Source of the DNA: an uncultured Jannaschia sp.
GTDB lineage: Bacteria; Pseudomonadota; Alphaproteobacteria; Rhodobacterales; Rhodobacteraceae
Reading direction: 5' to 3'
Assembly: GCA_937916365.1 (NCBI GenBank)
Contig: CALFSY010000067.1
Location: forward strand, 1 to 39,171
Length of the DNA: 39,171 nucleotides
In this document: in pieces, positions 27,071 through 34,398 of the stretch
Position numbering within the stretch: position 1 is the stretch's first letter
How the letters are laid out: the number at the start of each line of letters is the position of its first letter
Notes under the pieces: generated by a model
The model's input: only the letters and a program-made list of their open reading frames with translations
Databases searched by the model: none
Told to the model about the DNA's origin: nothing
Made by a program: the position numbers and the translations under genes

Positions 27071-28461
27071 CGCGCGCGCATCACCATCCCATGATAAAAC
27101 GCCGGGCGATGGGCCGCCTAATGGTGGGTGCCGCGGCGAGCGTAGCGGCGGGATGCAGCATCCGCCCCCAAGAACGGGTTGAGCCGGTCGGCGCCCGGGG
27201 CCGCCTTATCGCCGCGGTTCCCCCCACACACCGACAGGATGAAGCCGCGCGTATCGGTCTTGTGATTTTAGGGCCCCCGTCAGAAGCAACACCGATCGGG
27301 TTTGGTTTCGTTCCCGGCACGCATCAAACCTATGTTGTGTTTGACGATGGATCGGCGCGACTGTTCCGTGGATCGGGCGATTTTGTCGAACTGGAATCCT
27401 TTGCCCCTAGGTTAAGCGAGGTTCTTCTTGCCGGGCCAAACAGACAGCGCATCGTTGGATTCACCAATCGCGGCACGTGGTCAAGTTGGAATTCCGCCAA
27501 CTTATCGCAACAGTTGCTACTGCGGCCACAGCAGGCCACCTTTACCCAAACCCGTGTGTTGGATGTGGCCCGCGTTTCAGATTCGCCGGTGCTGGCCACC
27601 GCAACCGAAGGGCGCAGGATGGAATTATGGAGCCTTGTTTCCGGCAATCTTTCCACCGCCTCAATGTTGCCCGAAGGTATCCAACCACGGGTCATCATGC
27701 CCGATAGCCGCCGCAATAGGATCGTTTTCGGAACCCAAACCGGCGATGTGCGCATTTGGAACGGCAGGCGCACAACAACGCGCCTGTATCAGCATCAGGC
27801 CAGGGTTCTAAGCATTACGCGCGTGGGCAATCGCGGCATCGTGTCTACCGCCCAAGACGGGCGTGCGTTTTATTATGATTGGTCCGAAGGGCGCATTACC
27901 GCCCGCCTTGAATTTCAACGTGCGCTCTATCAATCCTATGCCTCCGCAGATGGGCGTTTGGCGGTGGTTGTGCCAGCATTGGGCGCGCCGGGGGCCTTTG
28001 GCCCAACCATGGAAGACGCGGCAAAAATGGCATCACCGCCAGCACCGCGATATGCCGATGGTATATTTTTGTCCGATAATCGCCATTTCATGGCCCGCCA
28101 AATTGATGGTTCCATCAACATTTGGGATGTCGAAAGGCAAACACTTTTGCGCCGGTATAATATGTTGATTGACAACGATAACCCCGCCGCACGCCGCCAA
28201 TCGGCAATGGTTGTGGATTTTGCAACCGCGGTGCAACAGGATGTTGTTCTTTTAACCAACGACAATTTGGTGCAGATGTCCGGGCTAACACGACCCGGCG
28301 GTTTTGGCACCATTCTAACCTCGGAAACCCGCCTGGCGGGGATTGCCACATCATCGGACGGACGCATGGCAATGGTGTGTCTTGAAAACGGACAAATCGT
28401 GCGGTTTCGGATTGTGCGTGATATTCGCGGCCCCATTCCCATTACCGCAACCGCCGCATAG
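27067..28461 (+). CDS. WD40/beta-propeller-like lipoprotein of the T6SS locus
   Basis: I do not recognise a named T6SS family for this gene. It has 464 residues and its ATG overlaps the tssM TGA, so it is part of the operon. The N-terminus has KRRAMGRL followed by a hydrophobic stretch and AAGC with Cys at residue 30: a probable lipoprotein signal, with paired arginines that resemble a Tat motif. The mature part contains repeated beta-propeller blade-like segments such as GRRMELWSLVSG, GDVRIWNGR and GSINIWDVERQ, the last two with WD40-like G-x-(V/I)-x-I-W spacing. This suggests a scaffolding role in the periplasm, perhaps near TssM/TssJ. An in-frame ATG at 27091 is an alternative start that keeps the signal. 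Confidence 0.75.
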   Translation: MTRAHHHPMIKRRAMGRLMVGAAASVAAGCSIRPQERVEPVGARGRLIAAVPPTHRQDEAARIGLVILGPPSEATPIGFGFVPGTHQTYVVFDDGSARLFRGSGDFVELESFAPRLSEVLLAGPNRQRIVGFTNRGTWSSWNSANLSQQLLLRPQQATFTQTRVLDVARVSDSPVLATATEGRRMELWSLVSGNLSTASMLPEGIQPRVIMPDSRRNRIVFGTQTGDVRIWNGRRTTTRLYQHQARVLSITRVGNRGIVSTAQDGRAFYYDWSEGRITARLEFQRALYQSYASADGRLAVVVPALGAPGAFGPTMEDAAKMASPPAPRYADGIFLSDNRHFMARQIDGSINIWDVERQTLLRRYNMLIDNDNPAARRQSAMVVDFATAVQQDVVLLTNDNLVQMSGLTRPGGFGTILTSETRLAGIATSSDGRMAMVCLENGQIVRFRIVRDIRGPIPITATAA

Positions 28462-28467
28462 TGTGTA

Positions 28468-29820
28468 ATGGATTGGATTAAAACGATTCCATCCGCCGCT
28501 GACAAATTCGGCACCTTAACATCAAGGGTCGAAGACGCGCTGGAAACCATAAACGCCGAATTGGCCAAACGCGGCACACTGCGGTCTGATACCATCGACT
28601 ATGACACATTGGCCGAGGTCAGCCGCACAGCGTTAACAGAGGCCGCCCATATTCAGGCCTATCGTGGGGCGATGTTCGCGGCGACATCCATCGAAACTCA
28701 AAAAGGGTTTGAAACCGCGGTTGCCTTGATGACGCGATTTTTTACCGATGGGTGGAATGGGATTTTTCCAAAAGGCAAACGCGCCAAACGCTTAAAGGAT
28801 GCAGTCGCGAAAGATATGCACGCGCTATTGGTCAAAACCATCGAAACCCAGCCTGGGATTGTTTTTGACCCAACAGAAGATCATGCAACCGCCCTGTCGC
28901 AACTTAAGGAATTGATTGAAAATAAAACCGATTTCGATGTCTCTGCATTCGATCTGCGCCCCAAACCATCCCGTGCACAATCCCGCAATGCGGCGGGTGG
29001 CCCCAATGCCACACATCCCGATGGCCCAGTGCCCAGCGCACACCTAGATGCACGGGGGCGCGCAGAATTGCGCCAGGACATCTTGCGCCTGGCTGAACGC
29101 ATCGCCAGCTTTGAACCGGATGCCGCCGTAACCGCCGCCATGCGTGGGTATGCCGCGTGGATGGAACACCGCACCACCCCCGATCATGACGACAAAGGCG
29201 TCACACAGCAGGCCAACCTACCACGACAGTTGCGCGATGATTTATTGACGGCAGAAACCGATCCAACAGCCAAAGGATTGGCGCGGTTAGAGGATCGCCT
29301 TACGATGTCACCCGATTGGTTCGAGGGCCACCTAGCTGCGTTTAATATTGCCATGGCCTTGGGCCATGAAAATCTGGCCCGTATGATCCAACGCCGCGTT
29401 GCCGATCGCCTGATTGCCTGCCCTGATCTGTTTCGGCTGAAATACCCCAATGGCGACCCGTATGTGCCCGATAACGTGGCCACCTGGATCGGGGCGGATA
29501 GTAGCACACCGCAGGTATTACGTCACGCGCCCGATGATACATCCCACACCATTGATGGTGAAGGTATTTCTGAGGAATGGCCCGATGATTTGGCCCAGGC
29601 GCTGGCAGCCCTTGATCCCCGCCTAGCAGCGGCCAGATCGCCCAGAACCGCTGCCATCATACGATATGAATTGGCGCGGCATGTGGCGGCATTAGGCCAC
29701 AGCCACGTCGCAAACGCAGTGTTAGACGGGGTCGCGGCGCAAATACGTGATTTGTCCGTTGAACAATGGGATACAGAATTTACCGAAAACATCCTTACCC
29801 TTGTGAAACACGGTGGATGA
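28468..29820 (+). CDS. tssA: T6SS assembly protein TssA-family (ImpA N-terminal domain)
   Basis: TssA proteins coordinate baseplate, tube and sheath assembly and may cap the growing sheath. It has 450 residues, starting seven bases after the previous stop. An N-terminal ImpA-like domain is indicated by AYRGAMFAATSIETQKGFETAV and FFTDGWNGIFP, containing the W-x-x-x-F-P pattern. A central low-complexity linker (about 170-195) leads to a helical C-terminal domain of the VasJ-like type with AALDPRLAAARSPRTAAIIRYELARH. Its position after tssM corresponds to vasL, not vasJ, in V. cholerae, so it may be closer to a VasL/TagA-type paralogue. It is the last gene of the operon, and convergent with the next. 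Confidence 0.85.
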   Translation: MDWIKTIPSAADKFGTLTSRVEDALETINAELAKRGTLRSDTIDYDTLAEVSRTALTEAAHIQAYRGAMFAATSIETQKGFETAVALMTRFFTDGWNGIFPKGKRAKRLKDAVAKDMHALLVKTIETQPGIVFDPTEDHATALSQLKELIENKTDFDVSAFDLRPKPSRAQSRNAAGGPNATHPDGPVPSAHLDARGRAELRQDILRLAERIASFEPDAAVTAAMRGYAAWMEHRTTPDHDDKGVTQQANLPRQLRDDLLTAETDPTAKGLARLEDRLTMSPDWFEGHLAAFNIAMALGHENLARMIQRRVADRLIACPDLFRLKYPNGDPYVPDNVATWIGADSSTPQVLRHAPDDTSHTIDGEGISEEWPDDLAQALAALDPRLAAARSPRTAAIIRYELARHVAALGHSHVANAVLDGVAAQIRDLSVEQWDTEFTENILTLVKHGG

Positions 29821-29938
29821 TCCATGGACCATTTTATCTATGGCATATTTTAAGTGCGTGGGTGTTGGGGGGCTTGCACGGGCGTAAAGCCATGATTGCG
29901 AAGGCCATTTCCATTGCGGCGTTAATTACCTTATGGCG

Positions 29939-30997
29939 CTAATCTAGCCATAGATCGGTCAGGGGATGTCGGTCGCGTTTTTTCTGGATTTCAAAGTGAC
30001 CCAGGGGCGTCCACCCCGCAAACACGACATCGGCCCCATCATCACGAAACGCTTTGCGCAGGGCCTGTTCAACCATGCGGCGATCTTTTTTTGGCATAGG
30101 GGCGGCATCAATCACGATTTGCCCGCCCAACCCCTTAATCCGCAACACACGAGGCAATGCGCGGGCCAGTGCCAAATTGGCCTTGACGCCTGCGGCCAAC
30201 GATCCATCCGCGCCCGTGTTAACGTCGATGGCCACCAGGGCGCGCGTTGGCTCAACAAACGCGGTGGCCCCGTCCGATAAAGGGAACGCGGGGGTTAACA
30301 TTGCATCGACCGCCTCTAACACACCGTGCGTGTCAAAACATCCTGGTGTGTTGATCGTCGCATCGGGGGCGGGCACGGCCCAATCGCGCCATGCCAATTC
30401 GTGCGCATCGGGTCCGGCCAGCAAACATTCAGGTTCGCCCAACACATCGCCCAGGGCCGTTACCGCCACTGTAGACGCCAACATTGCGGCGATGTCATCG
30501 GTCACGGCCAAATTAACCGCCCCAGCCGCCGCACTGCGTAAGATTAGCCCGTGGTCTGCCGGTGCGCCCGTCATCGCAACCTGTGCAATAGAAACCAACC
30601 GATCCCGTTCGGCCGTATCTTTGATCGTGCGGGAAACGTTGATCCCGGGGGCCTGTGGTGTGATAATGGCGTAGCGACCTTTGAACAATAAGCGGGGGGT
30701 GACCGGCACGGCCTTTCCCGGTTCGGCGGTGCCGCTGACCTGCACCACGATTGTGTCGCCAGGGGCCACGCCGTTGGCCTGGCGCAAAAACCCCCGCCCC
30801 CGAGGCAACCGCACAATTATTCCCCCCTGCCCTTTTAGGGGCCGGTCCGCCACAGCGCGGAAAATTGCCCCCGGCATGGGCGGTGCACCAAGGCGCGGAT
30901 CAATCACAACGTCTTCTAACCGTCCATCCACCATCAATGCTGCGGCTTTGCGCCCATCTAAGGTATCGCGTAAGATCACCCTGCCTTTCATAAGCAT
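29939..30997 (-). CDS. rng: Short RNase E/G-family protein
   Basis: Probable single-strand-specific endoribonuclease of the RNase E/G family. At 352 residues it is much shorter than RNase G or E. The catalytic region keeps two metal-binding aspartates in ALVAIDVNTGADG and GGQIVIDAAPM. The N-terminal S1/RNase H-like part is compact, and there is no CPxCxG zinc-link after the catalytic domain, so the usual tetramer interface is missing. Short versions like this follow maf in Rhodobacterales as I recall. Starts at 30997 or 30991 are both possible; no clear ribosome binding site was seen. It lies 10 bases after maf and is convergent with the T6SS operon end. Confidence 0.85.
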   Translation of the reverse strand: MLMKGRVILRDTLDGRKAAALMVDGRLEDVVIDPRLGAPPMPGAIFRAVADRPLKGQGGIIVRLPRGRGFLRQANGVAPGDTIVVQVSGTAEPGKAVPVTPRLLFKGRYAIITPQAPGINVSRTIKDTAERDRLVSIAQVAMTGAPADHGLILRSAAAGAVNLAVTDDIAAMLASTVAVTALGDVLGEPECLLAGPDAHELAWRDWAVPAPDATINTPGCFDTHGVLEAVDAMLTPAFPLSDGATAFVEPTRALVAIDVNTGADGSLAAGVKANLALARALPRVLRIKGLGGQIVIDAAPMPKKDRRMVEQALRKAFRDDGADVVFAGWTPLGHFEIQKKRDRHPLTDLWLD

Positions 30998-31007
30998 TGA
31001 TACCGAT

Positions 31008-31601
31008 TTATGGCTGCCAAGATTGATCCCAAACTGGGTATCCCGCCGCCGTCAAAAGACATGCGGTTTCGGCCAACGGCAACCCCATGATGGCGGAATG
31101 GCTGCCCACAATCCAAGGGATAAACGCCCCCGCCGGCCCCTGGATCGCATAGGCCCCGGCCTTTCCGCGCCAATCGCCGGTGGCAAGGTATCCGTTTATT
31201 TCGATTTTCGACAAGCGTTTCATACGCACGCGGCTTTCAACCACACGTTCCCAAACCTGTTTGTCACCACGCACAGCCAGTGCCGTATATACGCGGTGCC
31301 GCCGCCCCGATAGTGCGGTCAAATATGCCTCGGCCTCGGCCAAATCGGCGGCTTTCCCCAAAATGCGACGGCCCATGGCCACCACTGTATCGGCACACAA
31401 CACGACATTCCCGCGACCACCGGCCATGGCAGCAACGGCTGCAACCTTTTCGCGTGCCATGCGGGCGGCATAGACACGGGGCAATTCATTGTCCTTTGGC
31501 GTTTCATCAATATCGGGGGGCACAATGGCGTCTGGAACCAGGCCAAGCGTTTCCAACAACACCCGGCGCCGCGCGCTGGCCGAGCCTAGGATCAAACGCA
31601 T
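31008..31601 (-). CDS. maf: Maf-family nucleotide pyrophosphatase
   Basis: House-cleaning nucleoside triphosphate pyrophosphatase that hydrolyses non-canonical or modified nucleotides to monophosphates. It has 197 residues, a typical length. The N-terminal motif ILGSASARRRVLLE is the Maf S-x-S-x-R-R signature. The catalytic CADTVV segment is present mid-protein, and the C-terminal part has KAGAYAIQGPAG and GSHSAIMGLPL, both conserved. It lies 15 bases downstream of infA and is followed by the short RNase, a combination common in Rhodobacterales. Subfamily specificity (dTTP/UTP or other) was not determined. Confidence 0.94.
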   Translation of the reverse strand: MRLILGSASARRRVLLETLGLVPDAIVPPDIDETPKDNELPRVYAARMAREKVAAVAAMAGGRGNVVLCADTVVAMGRRILGKAADLAEAEAYLTALSGRRHRVYTALAVRGDKQVWERVVESRVRMKRLSKIEINGYLATGDWRGKAGAYAIQGPAGAFIPWIVGSHSAIMGLPLAETACLLTAAGYPVWDQSWQP

Positions 31602-31616
31602 TGCCCAACGCCCACC

Positions 31617-31835
31617 TTATTTGAAACGGTAATTGATACGCCCCTTGGTCAGATCATACGGCGTCATTTCCACCTGCACCCGATCCCCCGCCAAAACGCG
31701 AATACGATTTTTGCGCATCTTGCCTGCCGTATGTGCGATAATTTCATGGCCGTTTTCCAGCTCGACCCGAAATGTCGCGTTTGGCAGAAGTTCCTTCACA
31801 ACACCGGGAAATTCGAGCATTTCTTCCTTGGCCAT
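31617..31835 (-). CDS. infA: Translation initiation factor IF-1
   Basis: Small ribosome-binding factor that occupies the A site during initiation. It has 72 residues, the standard length, beginning MAKEEMLEFPGVV. The S1-like OB-fold is clear: KELLPNATFRVELENG, then KMRKNRIRVLAGDRV and MTPYDLTKGRINYRFK. I chose the start at 31835 because GGAGA lies a few bases upstream and the protein begins as all IF-1 proteins do; an upstream in-frame ATG at 31901 is not supported. It is the first gene of infA–maf–RNase. Confidence 0.97.
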   Translation of the reverse strand: MAKEEMLEFPGVVKELLPNATFRVELENGHEIIAHTAGKMRKNRIRVLAGDRVQVEMTPYDLTKGRINYRFK

Positions 31836-31938
31836 GGTTTCTCCTTCTTGAATGTTTGCCTCAAAGGGCGAATGGGGTGGTAATGCGCGCCTAAAGCCCA
31901 ATTTTCAAGATAAATTCCTAAAACAGAGTATGAAACAG

Positions 31939-31963
31939 GTTTGGCATGGCCCTATGGCCAAAC
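31939..31963. repeat. Hairpin upstream of infA
   Basis: GTTTGGC (31939-31945) and GCCAAAC (31957-31963) form a seven-base stem with an 11-base loop. It lies in the 177-base gap between the phosphatase gene and infA. T-rich bases follow on both strands but there is no continuous run, so it may be a weak terminator for the hisD-phosphatase transcript or part of the infA leader. Nothing else is seen in this gap. Confidence 0.3.
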
Positions 31964-32012
31964 GTTTTGTGGCCGATATAATACCTAAGAAATGGGGCAA
32001 AACATGTATAGT

Positions 32013-32477
32013 TTAGGTCACATCCACTGTGGGTTTACCAAATCGCTCCACCATATGGTCAACAATTTGATCGCGCGTTTGGCGATAGGCCGCTAATTTC
32101 GCATCGCGTGTTTCACCAATACCGGTCGGGTCGGAAATGAGCCAATATTCAACATCCAGATGATACTGCCCCGTTAAGTCCCGCACCCTTTCGTAACTTA
32201 CCGGCGACAGGGCAACGATCAAATCAAACCCAGATATATCGTCGCCCCATTTGGCCATATCATCAAAACTGCGCACGCGATGCCCGTCGAGCTTCACGCC
32301 CAGTTCTTCACATACTGCGATGGAAAACCCATCAATTTCAAGCTGATGCGCCACGCCTGCTGATTGCACGTAGGCCTGATGCCCATAAAATTTTTTCATG
32401 ATCCCTTCGGCCATGGGGGATCGCGTCGCATTGTGATCGCAACAATATAAAACAGAATTTGGAAAAGGTTTTACCAA
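32013..32477 (-). CDS. Low-molecular-weight protein-tyrosine-phosphatase-like protein
   Basis: Cytoplasmic phosphatase of the low-molecular-weight PTP/arsenate reductase fold. The catalytic P-loop C-x5-R is visible as CDHNATRS near the N-terminus, and the general-acid aspartate is likely in ISDPTG near the C-terminus. Substrate unknown: protein phosphotyrosine, arsenate or another phosphate ester are all possible. I propose TTG 32477 as the start (154 residues, MVKPFPNSVLYCC) because GGGGGA lies just upstream; another TTG at 32498 is in frame. Either start overlaps the end of the UPF0262 gene, so the two are coupled. Neighbours hisD and UPF0262 form a common alphaproteobacterial set. Confidence 0.88.
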   Translation of the reverse strand: MVKPFPNSVLYCCDHNATRSPMAEGIMKKFYGHQAYVQSAGVAHQLEIDGFSIAVCEELGVKLDGHRVRSFDDMAKWGDDISGFDLIVALSPVSYERVRDLTGQYHLDVEYWLISDPTGIGETRDAKLAAYRQTRDQIVDHMVERFGKPTVDVT

Positions 32478-32953
32478 GGATCCCCCATCGGAATACAAAA
32501 CGCAATCAACGTGAAAAGACGACGCGCCGTGTCGTGGTCAATCTGTGCCTTACTATTTAACCGATCCTCGACCACACGCGCCCCTTCATTATGAATACCA
32601 CGGCGGGCCATGTCGATAGCCTCTAGCTGCGAGGGATGTAAATTCTTTACCCCTGCAAAATAGTTTGCGCAAATTTGCCGATAATCTTTAACCACTTGGC
32701 GAAACGGGCTAAGCGATAGGTGAAATTCGGCGGCTGGGTCCCGGTTTTCGGTATGAATGTCAAACACCAACCGCCCATCGCGCACCCCAAGGGTCAGGCG
32801 ATAAGGCCCACGTATCCCCTGGGCCTGCGCCATGGTAAGATTAAATGTATTTTCCTCTAGCAGATCGGAAATTGCCACATGGCGTTCATGTTCAACCTCA
32901 GGGGTGGGGGCGGGCAGGCCGTTGGTATCGATTTCGATGTGACTAAGGCGCAT
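32471..32953 (-). CDS. UPF0262 family protein
   Basis: Conserved alphaproteobacterial protein of unknown function. It has 160 residues from the ATG at 32953 (MRLSHIEID), which overlaps the hisD end by 11 bases; GGGGGC lies just before it. Recognisable family segments are RHVAISDLLEENTF, LSLSPFRQVVKDY and the C-terminal IDMARRGIHNEGARVV. No signal peptide or membrane helix is seen, so it is probably cytoplasmic. Its constant location between hisD and the phosphatase suggests co-expression but does not reveal its role. Confidence 0.9.
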   Translation of the reverse strand: MRLSHIEIDTNGLPAPTPEVEHERHVAISDLLEENTFNLTMAQAQGIRGPYRLTLGVRDGRLVFDIHTENRDPAAEFHLSLSPFRQVVKDYRQICANYFAGVKNLHPSQLEAIDMARRGIHNEGARVVEDRLNSKAQIDHDTARRLFTLIAFCIPMGDPW

Positions 32954-34283
32954 CTTTGCCCCCGTTGACCGCAACATCATCGCTGGTGTTCAGTCGATCT
33001 AATCGTGCGCGCACGGAAAGACCATGGGCCTCTAAACCCTCGGCGTGGGCTAAAATTTCCGCCGTAGGACCAATGGCGGCCAGTGCCGCAGGGGTGATGT
33101 GCGTTTGCGTTGTGCGCTTGAGAAAATCTAGCACGCCCAGCCCACTGGAAAACCGTGCCGACCGTGTGGTTGGCAACACGTGATTAGGCCCTGCGGCATA
33201 GTCGCCCATCGCCTCGGCCGTCCAAGCGCCCATAAAAATTGCACCGGCGTGGCGAATGTGTTCGGCCAATGCCTGTGGATCGGTGACGCAAAGTTGCAGG
33301 TGTTCCGGCGCAATTCGATTTGACAGTGCTGCAGCCTCATCCAAATCGCGCACAGTGATGACGGCCCCGAAATCACGCCACGATGCACCGGCAATCGCGC
33401 GCCGGTTTAGCGTGGCCAACCGCCGTTCAACGGCCTGCGTCACCGCCTGGCCAAAATCAGGGGCGTCTGTAATCAGGATCGCTTGCGCATTTTCGTCATG
33501 TTCGGCCTGGCTCAGCAGATCAAGCGCGATCCATTCTGGATCATTATGCGCATCTGCAATTACAACGATTTCGGATGGGCCTGCGATCATGTCAATGCCC
33601 ACTTGGCCAAACACCTGGCGTTTTGCCTCGGCCACATAGGCATTGCCGGGGCCGGTGATTTTATCGACCGGTGCAATGGTTTCGGTGCCATACGCCAACG
33701 CGGCCACGGCCTGCACCCCACCGATACGATAGATTGTATCGACATCTGCCAAACGTGCGGCCAAAACCACCAAGGGATTCATGCGCCCGCCCGGTGTAGG
33801 GGCCGTGATGGCCAACCGTTTTACCCCGGCCACTTGCGCCGGAATGGCATTCATCAAAACAGACGATGGATAAGACGCAAGCCCCCCCGGCACATAAAGC
33901 CCCGCAGCATCAACCGGTGTCCACCGCCAACCCAGCGTCGCACCTACGGCGTCGGTCCATTGGGCATCTTGGGGCATTTGGCGTTCGTGATAGGCGCGAA
34001 TGCGCGCGGCGGCATGGTCCAATGCGGCCCGTTCGGTGGATGGCACTGTGGATATGGCTGCCGAAATGTCTGCGTCGCTCAACGCGAACGTTTGGGGGGT
34101 GAGGGACAGTTTGTCGAACTTTTCGGTCCATTCTATTACGGCGTTATCGCCGCGTGTGCGCACATCGGCGATTATTTCGGTGACGATTGCGGCAACATCG
34201 TCGGCTTTTTCCCGTTCATTATGTAAGAACGCGATAAATTGCCGTTCAAAATCGGTTGCGCGCGTATCGAGGAAGTGCACCAT
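32943..34283 (-). CDS. hisD: Histidinol dehydrogenase
   Basis: Zinc-dependent NAD enzyme that catalyses the last two oxidations of histidine biosynthesis, L-histidinol to L-histidine. It has 446 residues. Visible signatures are the ITGPGNAYVAEAKRQVFG segment, IDMIAGPSE, the zinc-binding Gln/His in LLSQAEHDE, and the catalytic Glu-His pair in RIAPEHLQ. The C-terminal FLKRTTQTHIT is also conserved. It starts the hisD–UPF0262–phosphatase group. No other his gene is present here, which is common for hisD in this bacterial group. Confidence 0.97.
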   Translation of the reverse strand: MVHFLDTRATDFERQFIAFLHNEREKADDVAAIVTEIIADVRTRGDNAVIEWTEKFDKLSLTPQTFALSDADISAAISTVPSTERAALDHAAARIRAYHERQMPQDAQWTDAVGATLGWRWTPVDAAGLYVPGGLASYPSSVLMNAIPAQVAGVKRLAITAPTPGGRMNPLVVLAARLADVDTIYRIGGVQAVAALAYGTETIAPVDKITGPGNAYVAEAKRQVFGQVGIDMIAGPSEIVVIADAHNDPEWIALDLLSQAEHDENAQAILITDAPDFGQAVTQAVERRLATLNRRAIAGASWRDFGAVITVRDLDEAAALSNRIAPEHLQLCVTDPQALAEHIRHAGAIFMGAWTAEAMGDYAAGPNHVLPTTRSARFSSGLGVLDFLKRTTQTHITPAALAAIGPTAEILAHAEGLEAHGLSVRARLDRLNTSDDVAVNGGKDAP

Positions 34284-34398
34284 GATTGCGATGTTTCATC
34301 CTTTGTTCACGCATGGGCCGTGCCTATGTCTACGCAAACCCAGTGCGTTCAAATCAGCGGCCCATAAATGCAAGGCTGTGGGCGATTTGGCGGGCGCC

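Noticed and set aside
29821..29938. Possible yacG remnant on the minus strand
   Set aside because: The only short frame (about 26 codons) has two cysteines but none of the YacG CPxC or four-cysteine spacing.
33483..34226. 247-codon open frame on the plus strand opposite hisD
   Set aside because: Antisense to conserved hisD motifs; composition rich in Gly, Cys, His and Ile with no recognisable domain.
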